Assembly (NCBI RefSeq): GCF_014645235.1
Contig: NZ_BMLM01000001.1
Span: 124,001 to 188,000, forward strand
DNA: 64,000 nucleotides
Direction of reading: 5' to 3'
Origin: Agrococcus terreus
GTDB taxonomy: Bacteria; Actinomycetota; Actinomycetes; Actinomycetales; Microbacteriaceae
The stretch's first letter is position 1; every line of letters begins with the position of its first letter. The position numbers and the translations under genes were made by a program. The notes beneath the pieces are model-generated. The model did not search any database. It saw nothing but the letters and a program-made list of their open reading frames with translations, and was not told the origin of the DNA. Below, piece by piece: positions 39,067 to 47,720 of this stretch.

Positions 39067-39088
39067 ATCAGATATCGAGGGCTACGCT
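39067..39088 (+). promoter_or_regulatory. Operator-like ATCAGATATC and -10 of the aldo/keto reductase gene
   Basis: ATCAGATATC (39067-39076) lies just upstream of TACGCT (39083-39088), a likely -10, so it would occupy the promoter spacer. The same ten-mer is in front of the sugar-acid kinase at 7360-7369. Confidence 0.45.
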
Positions 39089-39136
39089 GGCTCCATCGCG
39101 CCGCCCGAGCGCGACGACGACGACGTCAGGAGCAGC

Positions 39137-40144
39137 ATGCGCACCCTTCCCGGCACCTTCGCCCCGACCGCGGCGCCCGAGCCCATCGCCGTGCCCGCCG
39201 CCGTGCTCGGCACCATGACCTTCGCCGACGGCGCCGACGCCGCCACCTCGCGCGAGCTGCTCCGCGTCGCGCTCGACGCCGGCGTCACCTGGCTCGACAC
39301 CGCCAACCAGTACGCCGCGGGGCTCGGCGAGCCGCTCGTGGGCGAGCTGCTCCGCGAGCTGCCGGCCGAGCAGCGCGACCGGCTCGTCGTCGCGACCAAG
39401 GTCGGGCAGCCGGATCCGGAGCTCGGCGAGGCGTCGCAGCTGCGGCCCGAGGTCGTCCGCCGCAGCGTCGAGCGCTCGCTCGAGCGGCTCGGCGCCGAGC
39501 GCCTCGACCTCCTGTACCTCCACAAGCCCGACCGCACGACGCCGCTCGCCGACACCCTCGCCGAGGTCGCGGCGCTCCACCGAGAGGGCAAGGTCGAGCG
39601 GCTCGGCCTCTCGAACTTCGCGGCGTGGCAGATCGCGCAGGCGATCGAGACGGCGTCGGCCGTGGACGCGCCGCGCCCTGTGATCGCGCAGCAGATGTAC
39701 TCGGCCATCGCGCGGCGGCTCGACGACGAGTACGCGGAGCTCGCGGTCGAGGCGGGCCTCGCGACAGTCGTCTACAACCCGCTCGCCGGCGGCCTGCTCA
39801 CCGGCCGCTACCGCTTCGACACCGCGGCGGGCGAGGGCCGCTTCGGATCGTTCGGCAATGCGGCGCAGTACCGCGACCGCTACTGGGACGAGCGGAACTT
39901 CGCCGCCGTCGAGCGCATCGCCGCCATCGCCGACGACGCCGGCATGCCGGTCGCCGAGGCGGCGCTGCGCTGGACGCTCTCGCGCCCCGTCGTCGACGGG
40001 GTGCTCGTCGGCGGCTCGAAGCCCGCGCAGCTGCGGCAGAACCTGGCCGCGATCGCGCGGGGCCCGCTCCCGGCCGACGTCGCGGCCGCGATCGACGCGG
40101 TCGGCGACGAGCTGCGGGGGCCGATGCCCGCGTACGGGCGCTGA
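39137..40144 (+). CDS. Aldo/keto reductase
   Basis: 335 residues, TIM barrel. LGTMTFADG, the catalytic Asp and Tyr in WLDTANQYAAG, Lys in VATKVG and His in LLYLHKPD are present; the C-terminal GVLVGGSKPAQLRQNL binds the NADP 2'-phosphate. Members oxidise or reduce sugars and aldehydes. ATG after CAGGAGC. The shared ATCAGATATC motif in its promoter suggests co-regulation with the sugar-acid cassette near gyrB, which would fit a sugar or sugar-acid substrate; that link is inference. Confidence 0.9.
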   Translation: MRTLPGTFAPTAAPEPIAVPAAVLGTMTFADGADAATSRELLRVALDAGVTWLDTANQYAAGLGEPLVGELLRELPAEQRDRLVVATKVGQPDPELGEASQLRPEVVRRSVERSLERLGAERLDLLYLHKPDRTTPLADTLAEVAALHREGKVERLGLSNFAAWQIAQAIETASAVDAPRPVIAQQMYSAIARRLDDEYAELAVEAGLATVVYNPLAGGLLTGRYRFDTAAGEGRFGSFGNAAQYRDRYWDERNFAAVERIAAIADDAGMPVAEAALRWTLSRPVVDGVLVGGSKPAQLRQNLAAIARGPLPADVAAAIDAVGDELRGPMPAYGR

Positions 40145-40218
40145 GCCGGGCACGCCACCCGGCGGATCCCGGAGCCGGAGGTCGCCGATAGGATCGAGGG
40201 GACTGCCGAGGAGGAGCC

Positions 40219-40797
40219 GTGACCGCCACGCCCGTGCCCTCGCAGGGACCCCAGCTCTGGCACCTCCCTGCGATGCGCGCCGTCCCCGCGCTCCTCGTGG
40301 GCCTGCCGATCCCGTTCATCCAGCTCCACTCGCCCTTCGTCGGGCTCGTGGCGCTCGCGGTGCTCACGGGCCTCGGCGCCGTCGCGCTGTGGATCGGCCG
40401 GGGCGTCGTGCCGGCCGAGGCCGGGCGCTGGCCGGCGCGCGCGGCCGGCTGGTCGGCGCTCGCCGCCCTCGTGGCCGTTCTGCTCGTGCTGCTCTCGCCC
40501 ACCGAGACGGCGTTCGGGCTGCTCGTCGCGGCCTGGGGCATCGGCGCCGGCGCGCTCGAGCTGTCGGGCTGGTGGCGGATGCGCGGGGCGACCGAGCCGC
40601 GCACCCTGCGCACCGCGCAGGACTGGCGAGCCGTCGGCGTGCTCACGATCGTGCTCGGCGTCGTCTTCGCCGTCGTGCGCGACGCCGTGACCCTCACGGG
40701 CCTCCTCGGCGCCTACGCCGTGATCGTCGGCATCTACCTCGCGCTCGCGGCGCTCTCCGCACGCCCCGCGCGCACGACCGAGCGGAGCGACGCATGA
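40219..40797 (+). CDS. Integral membrane protein, HdeD-like
   Basis: 192 residues with about six hydrophobic segments in three hairpins (for example PFVGLVALAVLTGLGAVALWIG, AGWSALAALVAVLLVLL and AVGVLTIVLGVVFAV...GLLGAYAVIVGIYLALAAL), the layout of DUF308/HdeD-like proteins. GTG start with GAGGAG; a TAGGAT -10 is possible at 40190. Overlaps the next small membrane protein gene by 4 bases, so the two are probably made together. Function unknown. Confidence 0.75.
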   Translation: MTATPVPSQGPQLWHLPAMRAVPALLVGLPIPFIQLHSPFVGLVALAVLTGLGAVALWIGRGVVPAEAGRWPARAAGWSALAALVAVLLVLLSPTETAFGLLVAAWGIGAGALELSGWWRMRGATEPRTLRTAQDWRAVGVLTIVLGVVFAVVRDAVTLTGLLGAYAVIVGIYLALAALSARPARTTERSDA

Positions 40798-41081
40798 GCG
40801 ACCACGACGGCACGCGACCCGGCGAGCAGCCGACCCGGCGGCAGAAGCTGAAGCCCTTCGAGTACCTGGCGTTCGCCGGCGTCGCGGGCGGATTCACGGC
40901 CCTCGTCGTGCTGCTCTCGATCCGCGACCTCGTGCTCGCGCTCGTCTTCGGCGGCGTCGCCTTCATCGTGACGGTGCTCGTCACCGCGACCCTCATGCTC
41001 GCGGTGCAGCCGCGCGACCGCGACGGCCGCGCCCAGCACGACCCCGAGGGCCGCGACCGCACCGACGCGTCCGACTCCTGA
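40794..41081 (+). CDS. Small membrane protein with two transmembrane helices
   Basis: 95 residues. Charged N-terminus (MSDHDGTRPGEQPTRRQKLK), then EYLAFAGVAGGFTALVVLLS and LVLALVFGGVAFIVTVLVTATLMLAV as two transmembrane segments, then a polar Asp/Arg tail. The pattern is widespread in Microbacteriaceae. ATGA overlap with the preceding gene implies coupling. No known function. Confidence 0.75.
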   Translation: MSDHDGTRPGEQPTRRQKLKPFEYLAFAGVAGGFTALVVLLSIRDLVLALVFGGVAFIVTVLVTATLMLAVQPRDRDGRAQHDPEGRDRTDASDS

Positions 41082-41092
41082 TCGGCCGACGG

Positions 41093-41662
41093 ATGCCCGC
41101 CCGAGCGATCGCTGCCGCCGTGGGCGTGCTGGTGCTCGCGGGATGCTCGACGCTCGGGCCGCAGCCGGCGCCCGCGCCCGCGTCCTCGTCCGGCGTCGAG
41201 CCGGAGGGTCTGCACCTGCGCGCCGAGGGCGTCGTGCTGGATCCTGTCGCGGGCGACGTGGCGGGCACGGACGCGTGCGACGGCCTCGCGGGCCGCGAGG
41301 TGCTCGAGACCTTCGACCGCGCCGCGTGGCCCGACCTCGACGTGTCCGCCGGCGAGGGCGTGCTCACGTGCGGCAACGCCGACGGCGCGGGCTGGCGGCA
41401 CATCGCCGACGGCCACACGGGCGACTTCGGCGAGCTCGCCGAGGAGGTCGGCGCCGGCTGGGAGGACGTGGCGTGGTTCGCCATCGACCGCGCGCTCGAG
41501 CAGCCCACGCGCGTGGAGGCGTACCGCGACGACATCGTCAACTACGACGTGCTCGTCGAGCTCGTCGACGGCGGCGCCGTGGAGCGGTCGTGGATGGTGA
41601 CGGTCGGCGTGGGCCTCGGCACCGGGAACGTCATCACCGCGTTCCCAGACGAGCAGCGCTGA
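41093..41662 (+). CDS. Secreted lipoprotein, function unknown
   Basis: 189 residues. Signal peptide with lipobox VLAGC: cleavage before Cys18 would leave a lipid-anchored extracytoplasmic protein with a Pro/Ala/Ser linker. Mature part has two further Cys (in TDACDGLAG and VLTCGNADG) that could form a disulfide. 11 bases after the previous membrane gene, so possibly the third gene of that operon. No recognised domain. Confidence 0.75.
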   Translation: MPARAIAAAVGVLVLAGCSTLGPQPAPAPASSSGVEPEGLHLRAEGVVLDPVAGDVAGTDACDGLAGREVLETFDRAAWPDLDVSAGEGVLTCGNADGAGWRHIADGHTGDFGELAEEVGAGWEDVAWFAIDRALEQPTRVEAYRDDIVNYDVLVELVDGGAVERSWMVTVGVGLGTGNVITAFPDEQR

Positions 41663-41719
41663 GCGGAACCCGGGGCTATCCTGCGGCCGCCTCCCTGGTC
41701 CTCGCCCTGGGCGAGAACC

Positions 41720-41725
41720 TAGGCT
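41720..41725 (+). promoter_or_regulatory. Possible -10 for the fibronectin-type-III gene
   Basis: TAGGCT 35 bases upstream of the start, just after the inverted repeat CTCGCCC-T-GGGCGAG (41701-41715). Confidence 0.35.
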
Positions 41726-41760
41726 CACCACGAGCAGAGCAGCGGCGAAGGCGTCGCGCG

Positions 41761-42948
41761 GTGAGGAGTCGCGTGGAGATCACGACCGGACCGGCGCCGC
41801 AACGGCGCGTGAGCGGGGTCGCCACAGCCGTCGCGGCGGTCATCGCCGCGATCGCGCTCGTCTTCGGCGCGACGTCGACCGCCGCCGCGGTGCCCGTCGC
41901 ACCGACGACACCGCTCTCGACCGAGGTGACGACCGTCCCCGTGGTGACCCTGGGCGTGGGTTCGCAACGCATCGACGTGCGATGGACCGCAGCCGTCGCG
42001 CCGAGCGCGGTGGTCGCGCAGCGAGTGCAGATCGGATGGTCGGGCGTTCCCTGGACTGACGTGTCGGGCGCGCTCGGTCCGGAGGTGCGGGGCTTCTCCG
42101 TGGCGGGGCTCACCAACGGCACACGCTACGCGGTGCGGGTCCTGGCCTCGACTGCCACCGAGACGCTGCGTTCGACCACTGCGCTCGCGACACCCCTCGG
42201 GCCGCCCTCGGTGCCGCGGGCGGTTGACCTGGGCGTCGGCGCGACCAGCGTCACCTTGAGGTGGACCGCTCCGTCTTCCTCGGGCGGCGCGCCGATCTCG
42301 CGGTTCGTCGTCCATCGTTCTTCCGACGGTCTCACCTGGACGGCGGTGAGCTCATCGGTCCCCGCGGACTCGACGCGTCTTCGCGTCGACGGCCTGCGTC
42401 CGGGGGTGCGCATCCATCTGCGCATCCAAGCCGTCGCGCCGGGCGGCCGAAGCGCCTGGGTCGCCGTCCACGGCGTGCCGCGATCCGTGCCGGGAGCGGT
42501 GCATGCAGCAACGGCGACGGCGGGATCGGGCCAGATCCGCGTCTATTGGGGGCAGCCGGCATCGAACGGCGCATCCATCCAGCAGTACGTGGTGCAGCGT
42601 CTGGTCTCAGGCACGTGGCGCAACGTCGCCACCGTCGGGGCCTCTGCTCGGAGCATCACGCCTGAGGGGATGGTCAACGGCGTGTCGCAGTCGTTCCGGG
42701 TCCGCGCGGTCAACGCCGTCGGCGCGGGCGCCTGGAGCGCCACCTCCCGTACCGCTCCTCGGGCGCCGAGCGGGTGCGACGCGCGCTACGGCCAGATGGG
42801 ATCGGGCTCATGCGTGCCGATCGCGAGCGACGTGGACTGCGGCGGCGGCCGAGGCAACGGGCCGACATACTTCTGGGGTCCCGGGTACGTGCTGACCTCC
42901 GACCCGTACGGCCTCGACAGCGACGGGGATCGCATCGCCTGCGAATGA
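41761..42948 (+). CDS. Secreted protein with three fibronectin type III domains and an Excalibur domain
   Basis: 395 residues. Signal peptide VATAVAAVIAAIALVFGATSTAAA; then three FnIII repeats (about residues 48-140, 144-238, 242-336), each with an internal VxLRW / VRV-type strand and TNGTRYAVRVLA-like ending; C-terminal Excalibur calcium-binding region with SDVDCGGG and DSDGDRIACE (two Cys). Probably surface or extracellular, carbohydrate or wall associated. GTG at 41761 chosen; GTG at 41773 with GAGGAG close by is an alternative. Base composition is slightly less GC-biased at third positions than neighbours. Confidence 0.85.
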   Translation: MRSRVEITTGPAPQRRVSGVATAVAAVIAAIALVFGATSTAAAVPVAPTTPLSTEVTTVPVVTLGVGSQRIDVRWTAAVAPSAVVAQRVQIGWSGVPWTDVSGALGPEVRGFSVAGLTNGTRYAVRVLASTATETLRSTTALATPLGPPSVPRAVDLGVGATSVTLRWTAPSSSGGAPISRFVVHRSSDGLTWTAVSSSVPADSTRLRVDGLRPGVRIHLRIQAVAPGGRSAWVAVHGVPRSVPGAVHAATATAGSGQIRVYWGQPASNGASIQQYVVQRLVSGTWRNVATVGASARSITPEGMVNGVSQSFRVRAVNAVGAGAWSATSRTAPRAPSGCDARYGQMGSGSCVPIASDVDCGGGRGNGPTYFWGPGYVLTSDPYGLDSDGDRIACE

Positions 42949-42972
42949 TCGGCGCCCGCGCGCCACTCCTTT

Positions 42973-42993
42973 TGTTTTGAGCAGATCAAAACA
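42973..42993. promoter_or_regulatory. Fur-type operator upstream of fur-katA
   Basis: Perfect inverted repeat TGTTTTGA-GCAGA-TCAAAACA. It overlaps the probable -35 region of a promoter whose -10 would be TACGGT (42997-43002), 7 bases before the fur ATG. Autoregulation is expected. Confidence 0.7.
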
Positions 42994-43009
42994 TGCTACG
43001 GTCGAGGGG

Positions 43010-43480
43010 ATGACGACGACCGCCCCGCTCCCTGGCGTGCAGGGACCCGACGCCCAGGCCGCGCTGCGCGCGACCGGGCTCAAGGTGACGGCCGGCCGCG
43101 TCGCGGTGCTCGAGGCGCTCGAGCACGCCCCGCACGTCGACGCAGAGGCGGTGCTCGCGCTCGTGCGCGACCGGCTCCCCGGCACCTCGGTGCAGTCGAT
43201 CCACAACGTGCTCGGCGACCTCGTCGACGCCGGCCTCGTGCGCCGGTTCACGCCCGCGCGCCAGTCGGCCCGCTACGAGCGCCGCGTCGGCGACAACCAC
43301 CACCACGCCGTGTGCTCCTCGTGCGGCCGCGTCGACGACGTCGACTGCGTCGTCGGCGAGGCGCCCTGCCTGCACGCCGACGCGCCGTCCGGCTTCGTCG
43401 TCGCCGTCGCCGAGGTCACGTTCGTCGGCATCTGCGCCGACTGCCTCGCGGCCGCCGCGGCCGAGGAGCCCGCCCCCTAG
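43010..43480 (+). CDS. Fur family regulator (FurA/CatR-like)
   Basis: 156 residues. Winged helix [23 protein letters not shown] with [21 protein letters not shown]; dimerisation half with [15 protein letters not shown] and ICADC, giving two CxxC pairs (102/105 and 142/145) for structural zinc and a His-rich metal site. Directly upstream of catalase katA, which it presumably controls in response to peroxide or iron, like furA-katG or catR-catA pairs. ATG placed after GAGGGG and only 7 bases from a -10, so the transcript may be leaderless. Confidence 0.9.
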   Translation: MTTTAPLPGVQGPDAQAALRATGLKVTAGRVAVLEALEHAPHVDAEAVLALVRDRLPGTSVQSIHNVLGDLVDAGLVRRFTPARQSARYERRVGDNHHHAVCSSCGRVDDVDCVVGEAPCLHADAPSGFVVAVAEVTFVGICADCLAAAAAEEPAP

Positions 43481-43572
43481 CCCCCGGGCGACGTCCGAGC
43501 CCCGCGCATCCGCGCGGCGGCGAGGGCGGAGCCTTGCCAGAACGCCCCCACGTCACGACACCAGGAGGACGC

Positions 43573-45039
43573 ATGCACACCACCACCAACTCCGGAGCGC
43601 CGGTCGCGAGCGACCAGCACTCCCAGTCCGTCGGCGCCGACGGCGCCATCGTGCTCACCGACCACTACCTGGTCGAGAAGCTCGCGCAGTTCAACCGCGA
43701 GCGGGTGCCCGAGCGGGTCGTGCACGCCAAGGGCGGCGGCGCCTTCGGCCGCTTCGAGACCACCGCCGACGTCTCGCGCTACACGCGCGCCGCGCTCTTC
43801 CAGCCCGGCACGACCACGCGCCTCCTCGCCCGCTTCTCGACCGTCGCCGGCGAGCAGGGCAGCCCCGACACCTGGCGCGACCCGCGCGGCTTCGCGCTGA
43901 AGTTCTACACGAGCGAGGGCAACTACGACCTCGTCGGCAACAACACCCCCGTCTTCTTCATCAAGGACGGCATCAAGTTCCCCGACTTCATCCGCTCGCA
44001 GAAGCGCCTGCCCGGCAGCCACCTCCGGGACCACGACATGCAGTGGGACTTCTGGACGCACCAGCCCGAGTCGTCGCACCAGGTGACGTGGCTCATGGGC
44101 GACCGCGGCCTGCCCCGCTCGTGGCGCTTCATGGACGGCTTCGGCTCGCACACCTACCAGTGGATCAACGCCGAGGGCGAGCGCTTCTGGGTGAAGTACC
44201 ACTTCCGCACCGACCAGGGGAACGACTTCCTGCCGCAGGCGGACGCCGACCAGCTGGCCGGCTCGGACGCCGACCACCACATCCGCGACCTCTACGAGGC
44301 GATCGACCGCGGCGAGCACCCGACGTGGACGCTCTCGGTGCAGGTCATGCCGTACGAGGACGCGAAGACGTACCGCTTCAACCCGTTCGACCTCACGAAG
44401 GTGTGGCCGAAGAGCGACTACCCGCTCATCGAGGTGGGCCGCATGACGCTCGACGAGAACCCGGCGAACTACTTCGCCGAGATCGAGCAGGCGACGTTCG
44501 CGCCGTCGAACTTCGTGCCCGGCATCGCCGCGAGCCCCGACAAGATGCTCCAGGCGCGCATCTTCAGCTACGCCGACGCGCACCGCTACCGGGTGGGCAC
44601 GAACCACGCCGAGATCCCCGTGAACCGCCCGGTCGCGCCGGTCGACTCGTACTCGAAGGACGGCCAGCAGCGCCACACCTTCCACGACCCGACCCGGCCC
44701 GTCTACGCGCCCAACTCGTTCGGCGGCCCGCACGCCGACGCGGCGGCGCACGGCGACGACCGCGGCTGGCACTCGGACGGCGAGCTCGTGCGCTCGGCGG
44801 CGACCCTGCACCCCGAGGACGACGACGTGACGCAGCCGCGCACGCTCATCCGCGAGGTCATGGACGACGCCGCCCGCGACCGCCTGGTGGCGAACATCAC
44901 CGGCCACGTCGGCGGCACGCGCATCCCCGCGATCCGCGAGCGCGCCATCCAGTACTGGAAGAACATCGACGAGGAGATCGGCGCGCGCGTCGAGGCGGGC
45001 CTCGAGCCCATCGCGAACCCGCGCGAGACGCTCGCCTGA
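43573..45039 (+). CDS. katA: Monofunctional heme catalase
   Basis: 488 residues, small-subunit (clade 3 type) catalase. Catalytic His51 in [13 protein letters not shown], Asn124 in VGNNTPVFF, and proximal heme ligand Tyr333 in [14 protein letters not shown]. It dismutates hydrogen peroxide in the cytosol. ATG after AGGAGGAC. 92 bases downstream of the Fur-type regulator and probably co-transcribed with it; a 13-bp hairpin closes the unit. Confidence 0.96.
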   Translation: MHTTTNSGAPVASDQHSQSVGADGAIVLTDHYLVEKLAQFNRERVPERVVHAKGGGAFGRFETTADVSRYTRAALFQPGTTTRLLARFSTVAGEQGSPDTWRDPRGFALKFYTSEGNYDLVGNNTPVFFIKDGIKFPDFIRSQKRLPGSHLRDHDMQWDFWTHQPESSHQVTWLMGDRGLPRSWRFMDGFGSHTYQWINAEGERFWVKYHFRTDQGNDFLPQADADQLAGSDADHHIRDLYEAIDRGEHPTWTLSVQVMPYEDAKTYRFNPFDLTKVWPKSDYPLIEVGRMTLDENPANYFAEIEQATFAPSNFVPGIAASPDKMLQARIFSYADAHRYRVGTNHAEIPVNRPVAPVDSYSKDGQQRHTFHDPTRPVYAPNSFGGPHADAAAHGDDRGWHSDGELVRSAATLHPEDDDVTQPRTLIREVMDDAARDRLVANITGHVGGTRIPAIRERAIQYWKNIDEEIGARVEAGLEPIANPRETLA

Positions 45040-45055
45040 CCCAGCCACGCACGCA

Positions 45056-45086
45056 CGAGGGCCCCGGCGCGATGCCGGGGCCCTCG
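45056..45086. terminator. Bidirectional terminator after katA
   Basis: CGAGGGCCCCGGC / GCCGGGGCCCTCG, 13-bp stem with loop GCGAT, between convergent katA and the alcohol dehydrogenase gene. Confidence 0.82.
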
Positions 45087-45107
45087 TCGCGTCTGGGAGA
45101 GGTGTGG

Positions 45108-46124
45108 CTACGGGCGCAGCAGCACCTTGATCGCGCGCCGCTCGTCCATCGCCGCGTAGGCGGCGGCCGCCTCGTCGAGCGGCAGCTCGAGGTCGAAGAC
45201 GGCGGATGCGTCGAGGTCGCCCGAGAGCACGGCCGGCACCAGCTCGGGCAGGTAGCGGACGACGGGGGCCATGCCGCCGCGGAGGCCCACGTTGTGGCGG
45301 AAGGCCGTGCGCCACGGGATGGCCGTGCCGTGCGGCACGCCGACGAAGCCGACGGTCGCGCCGGGTCGCGCCGCCTCGAACGCGGTGACCATCGACTCCT
45401 CGGTGCCGACGCACTCGAGCACCGCATCCGCACCGACGCCGTCGGTGATCTCGCGCACCGCGTCGACCGCCGCCTCGCCGCGGTCGGGCACGAGGTGGGT
45501 GGCGCCGAAGACGGTCGCGATGCGCTGCCGCTCGGGGTTGCGCGAGAGCGCGATGATGCGCTCGGCGCCCAGGCGGCGCGCGGAGAGCACGCCGCAGAGG
45601 CCCACGGCGCCGTCGCCGACGACCACCGCGGTCATGCCGGGCTGGACGTCGGCCGAGACGGCCGCGTGGTAGCCGGTGGGGAGCACGTCGCTGAGTGCGA
45701 GCACTGCCGCGTGCTGCGCGGCGTCGGGCGCCTCGTCGAGCACGAAGCACGTGGCGTCGGCGTTCGTGACGCGTGTGAGCTCGGCCTGGCCGCTCGCGGT
45801 CATGGCGAGGTCGACGCAGCCCTGCGTCTGCCCCGCGAGGCAGTGCACGCAGCGGCCGCAGCAGTGGTCGAAGGGCACGATCACGAAGTCGCCGACGCGC
45901 ACCCGCTCGACCCCGGCCCCGACCGCCTCGACGACGCCGATCGCCTCGTGGCCGACGGTGCGGGCCTCCGCCACCTCGTTGATGCCGCGGTACGACCACA
46001 GGTCGGAGCCGCAGACGCAGCCCGCGACGACGCGTACGACGGCGTCGGTCGGCTGCTCGATCGTCGGGTCGGCCCAGGTCTCGACGCGGATGTCGCCCGG
46101 TGCGTGGAGGATGGTGGCTCGCAT
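45108..46124 (-). CDS. Zinc-dependent alcohol dehydrogenase family protein
   Basis: 338 residues, medium-chain dehydrogenase. Catalytic zinc region GCVCGSDLWSYRG and GHEAIGVV; structural-zinc Cys cluster CCGRCVHCLAGQTQGC; Rossmann motif VVVGDGAVGLCGV. Oxidises an unidentified alcohol or aldehyde with NAD(P). CAGGCT lies six bases before the ATG (a variant of the leaderless pattern). Divergent from the sulfurtransferase gene with only 35 bases between starts. Confidence 0.9.
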   Translation of the reverse strand: MRATILHAPGDIRVETWADPTIEQPTDAVVRVVAGCVCGSDLWSYRGINEVAEARTVGHEAIGVVEAVGAGVERVRVGDFVIVPFDHCCGRCVHCLAGQTQGCVDLAMTASGQAELTRVTNADATCFVLDEAPDAAQHAAVLALSDVLPTGYHAAVSADVQPGMTAVVVGDGAVGLCGVLSARRLGAERIIALSRNPERQRIATVFGATHLVPDRGEAAVDAVREITDGVGADAVLECVGTEESMVTAFEAARPGATVGFVGVPHGTAIPWRTAFRHNVGLRGGMAPVVRYLPELVPAVLSGDLDASAVFDLELPLDEAAAAYAAMDERRAIKVLLRP

Positions 46125-46159
46125 GCTCCCAGCCTGGCACGGCCGTGCAGGATGGACGC

Positions 46160-46975
46160 ATGCGTGCGATCCCGGACCTCGTCGACGTCGAGTGGCTGCG
46201 CGAGCGCCTGGGGGAACCCGGGCTCGTCGTGGTCGACGCGAGCATCGCCCTCTTCGGCATCCCGGATGAGAGCGTGCCGGGCGCCAGGCGCTTCGCGATC
46301 GACGGCGCCATGTCGGCCGACCGCGGCGGCGTGCACGACCTCCCGACGCCCGACGAGCTGCAGGCGGCGCTGCGCGCGCTCGGCATCCACGAGGGCGACC
46401 GCGTCGTGGCGGTCGACGCGGCCGGCATCACCGGCAGCGCGCGGGCCTGGTGGATGCTGCGATCGGCGGGCATCGACGCCGCGGTGCTCGACGGCGGCCT
46501 GCTCGCGTGGACGGCCGCGAGGCTCCCGCTCGAGCGCGTGCGCGATGCGGCGGACGAGCCCGGCGACGTCGTCGTGCGGTGGCAGGACGGCGGATTCGTG
46601 GGCGCGGATGCTGTGGACGCGGCCCTCGCCGACGGCGACGCCGTGCTCGATGCGCGCGCGGCGGAGCGCTTCCGCGGCGAGGCGCCGGAGCCCCGCGAGG
46701 GCGTCCGTGGCGGGCACATGCCGGGAGCGGCATCCCTGCCGTTCGCCTCGCTGCAGGACGGCGGTCGGATGCTGCCCGCCGACGAGCTGCGGGCGCGGCT
46801 CGAGCAGGCGGCGGGCGATCGCCCGATCGTCGCGAGCTGCGGCTCGGGCGTCACCGCCTGCGTCATCGCGCTCGCCGCGACCCTCGCCGGGCGCGACGAC
46901 GTCGCCGTCTACGACGGCTCGTGGGCGGAGTGGGGCGCCGCCGGCTCGGGGCGGCCGGTCGTCACGGGCGCGTGA
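46160..46975 (+). CDS. Sulfurtransferase, two rhodanese domains
   Basis: 271 residues. An N-terminal inactive rhodanese domain and a C-terminal active one with the loop CGSGVTA (Cys227), as in 3-mercaptopyruvate or thiosulfate sulfurtransferases (rhodanese loops CRKGVTA versus CG(S/T)GVTA: this is the mercaptopyruvate type). GGHMPGAASLPF is the second-domain signature. CAGGAT ends six bases before the ATG. Single gene. Confidence 0.88.
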   Translation: MRAIPDLVDVEWLRERLGEPGLVVVDASIALFGIPDESVPGARRFAIDGAMSADRGGVHDLPTPDELQAALRALGIHEGDRVVAVDAAGITGSARAWWMLRSAGIDAAVLDGGLLAWTAARLPLERVRDAADEPGDVVVRWQDGGFVGADAVDAALADGDAVLDARAAERFRGEAPEPREGVRGGHMPGAASLPFASLQDGGRMLPADELRARLEQAAGDRPIVASCGSGVTACVIALAATLAGRDDVAVYDGSWAEWGAAGSGRPVVTGA

Positions 46976-46997
46976 TGGCCGCTGCTCGATGGCAGCG

Positions 46998-47663
46998 TCA
47001 GAGCATGCCGTGCGAGCGCACGCTGCCGTCGGCGAGGTCGACCACGATCCGGATGCCGTCGAGCTCGAGCATCGCCCCGTAGGCCGGCGGCAGCACGGCG
47101 GCGCGGATCGCGGCGGGCTTGAGCCGCTGCACCATCCACGCCTCCAGCCGCTCGCGGTCGTCCAGGCGCAGGCGGTCCGGCTCGCTCTCGTGCGGCTCGA
47201 TGAGCCAGCCGCTGTCGCCGGGCTCCGGCGCCGCGTCGCGCGTCATCGTCAGCCTCGTGCAGCGCTCCCAGCCGACCACCGCCGTGATCCGGTCGTCGAA
47301 GCGCACCGGCGCCGGCTCGACGCGCGCTGCGCGCCGCACGTCGTCCCAGCCCTCGGCCACCGCGAGGGGCACCGAGAGGTCCGGGCTCGTGCCGGCATGC
47401 GGGTCGCCGTCGAACGCCGGCGCGACGACCTGGAGGCCCTCGGCAGTGGCGCGGAGCGTCAGCGAGCACCAGCCGGTGTCGATCGACGACCCGTCGGTCC
47501 ACGTCGGTCGAGCCTCCGCGAAGGCGTCGAGCGTGCGCTCGAGCCTCGCTCGGTGCGGCTTCGCGGCAGACGCGGCGATCGCGACGCCATCGACCTCGCG
47601 CCGCACCGTCACGAGCGCGGGTCCGCCCGAGAGCGAGATCGAGAAGGTCGGCTGCTCCGTCAC
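46998..47663 (-). CDS. Hypothetical protein, possible immunity protein
   Basis: 221 residues, not confidently recognised. Residues ~20-120 look like a small beta-rich domain; the C-terminal part has DSGWLIEPHESEPDRL, faintly like the DSGW motif of DUF2185/Imm33-type immunity proteins, and ends in AYGAMLELDGIRIVVDLADGSV. GTG start. It is 57 bases downstream of the third Tdi1-like gene on the same strand, so it may belong to the toxin-immunity operon. Acidic, no signal peptide, so cytoplasmic. Function inferred only from position. Confidence 0.6.
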   Translation of the reverse strand: MTEQPTFSISLSGGPALVTVRREVDGVAIAASAAKPHRARLERTLDAFAEARPTWTDGSSIDTGWCSLTLRATAEGLQVVAPAFDGDPHAGTSPDLSVPLAVAEGWDDVRRAARVEPAPVRFDDRITAVVGWERCTRLTMTRDAAPEPGDSGWLIEPHESEPDRLRLDDRERLEAWMVQRLKPAAIRAAVLPPAYGAMLELDGIRIVVDLADGSVRSHGML

Positions 47664-47720
47664 GGCACCATGCTCGTCGCCCGAGGTGATCGCACGCTGG
47701 GAGACGGCCGCGTCGCCCGC

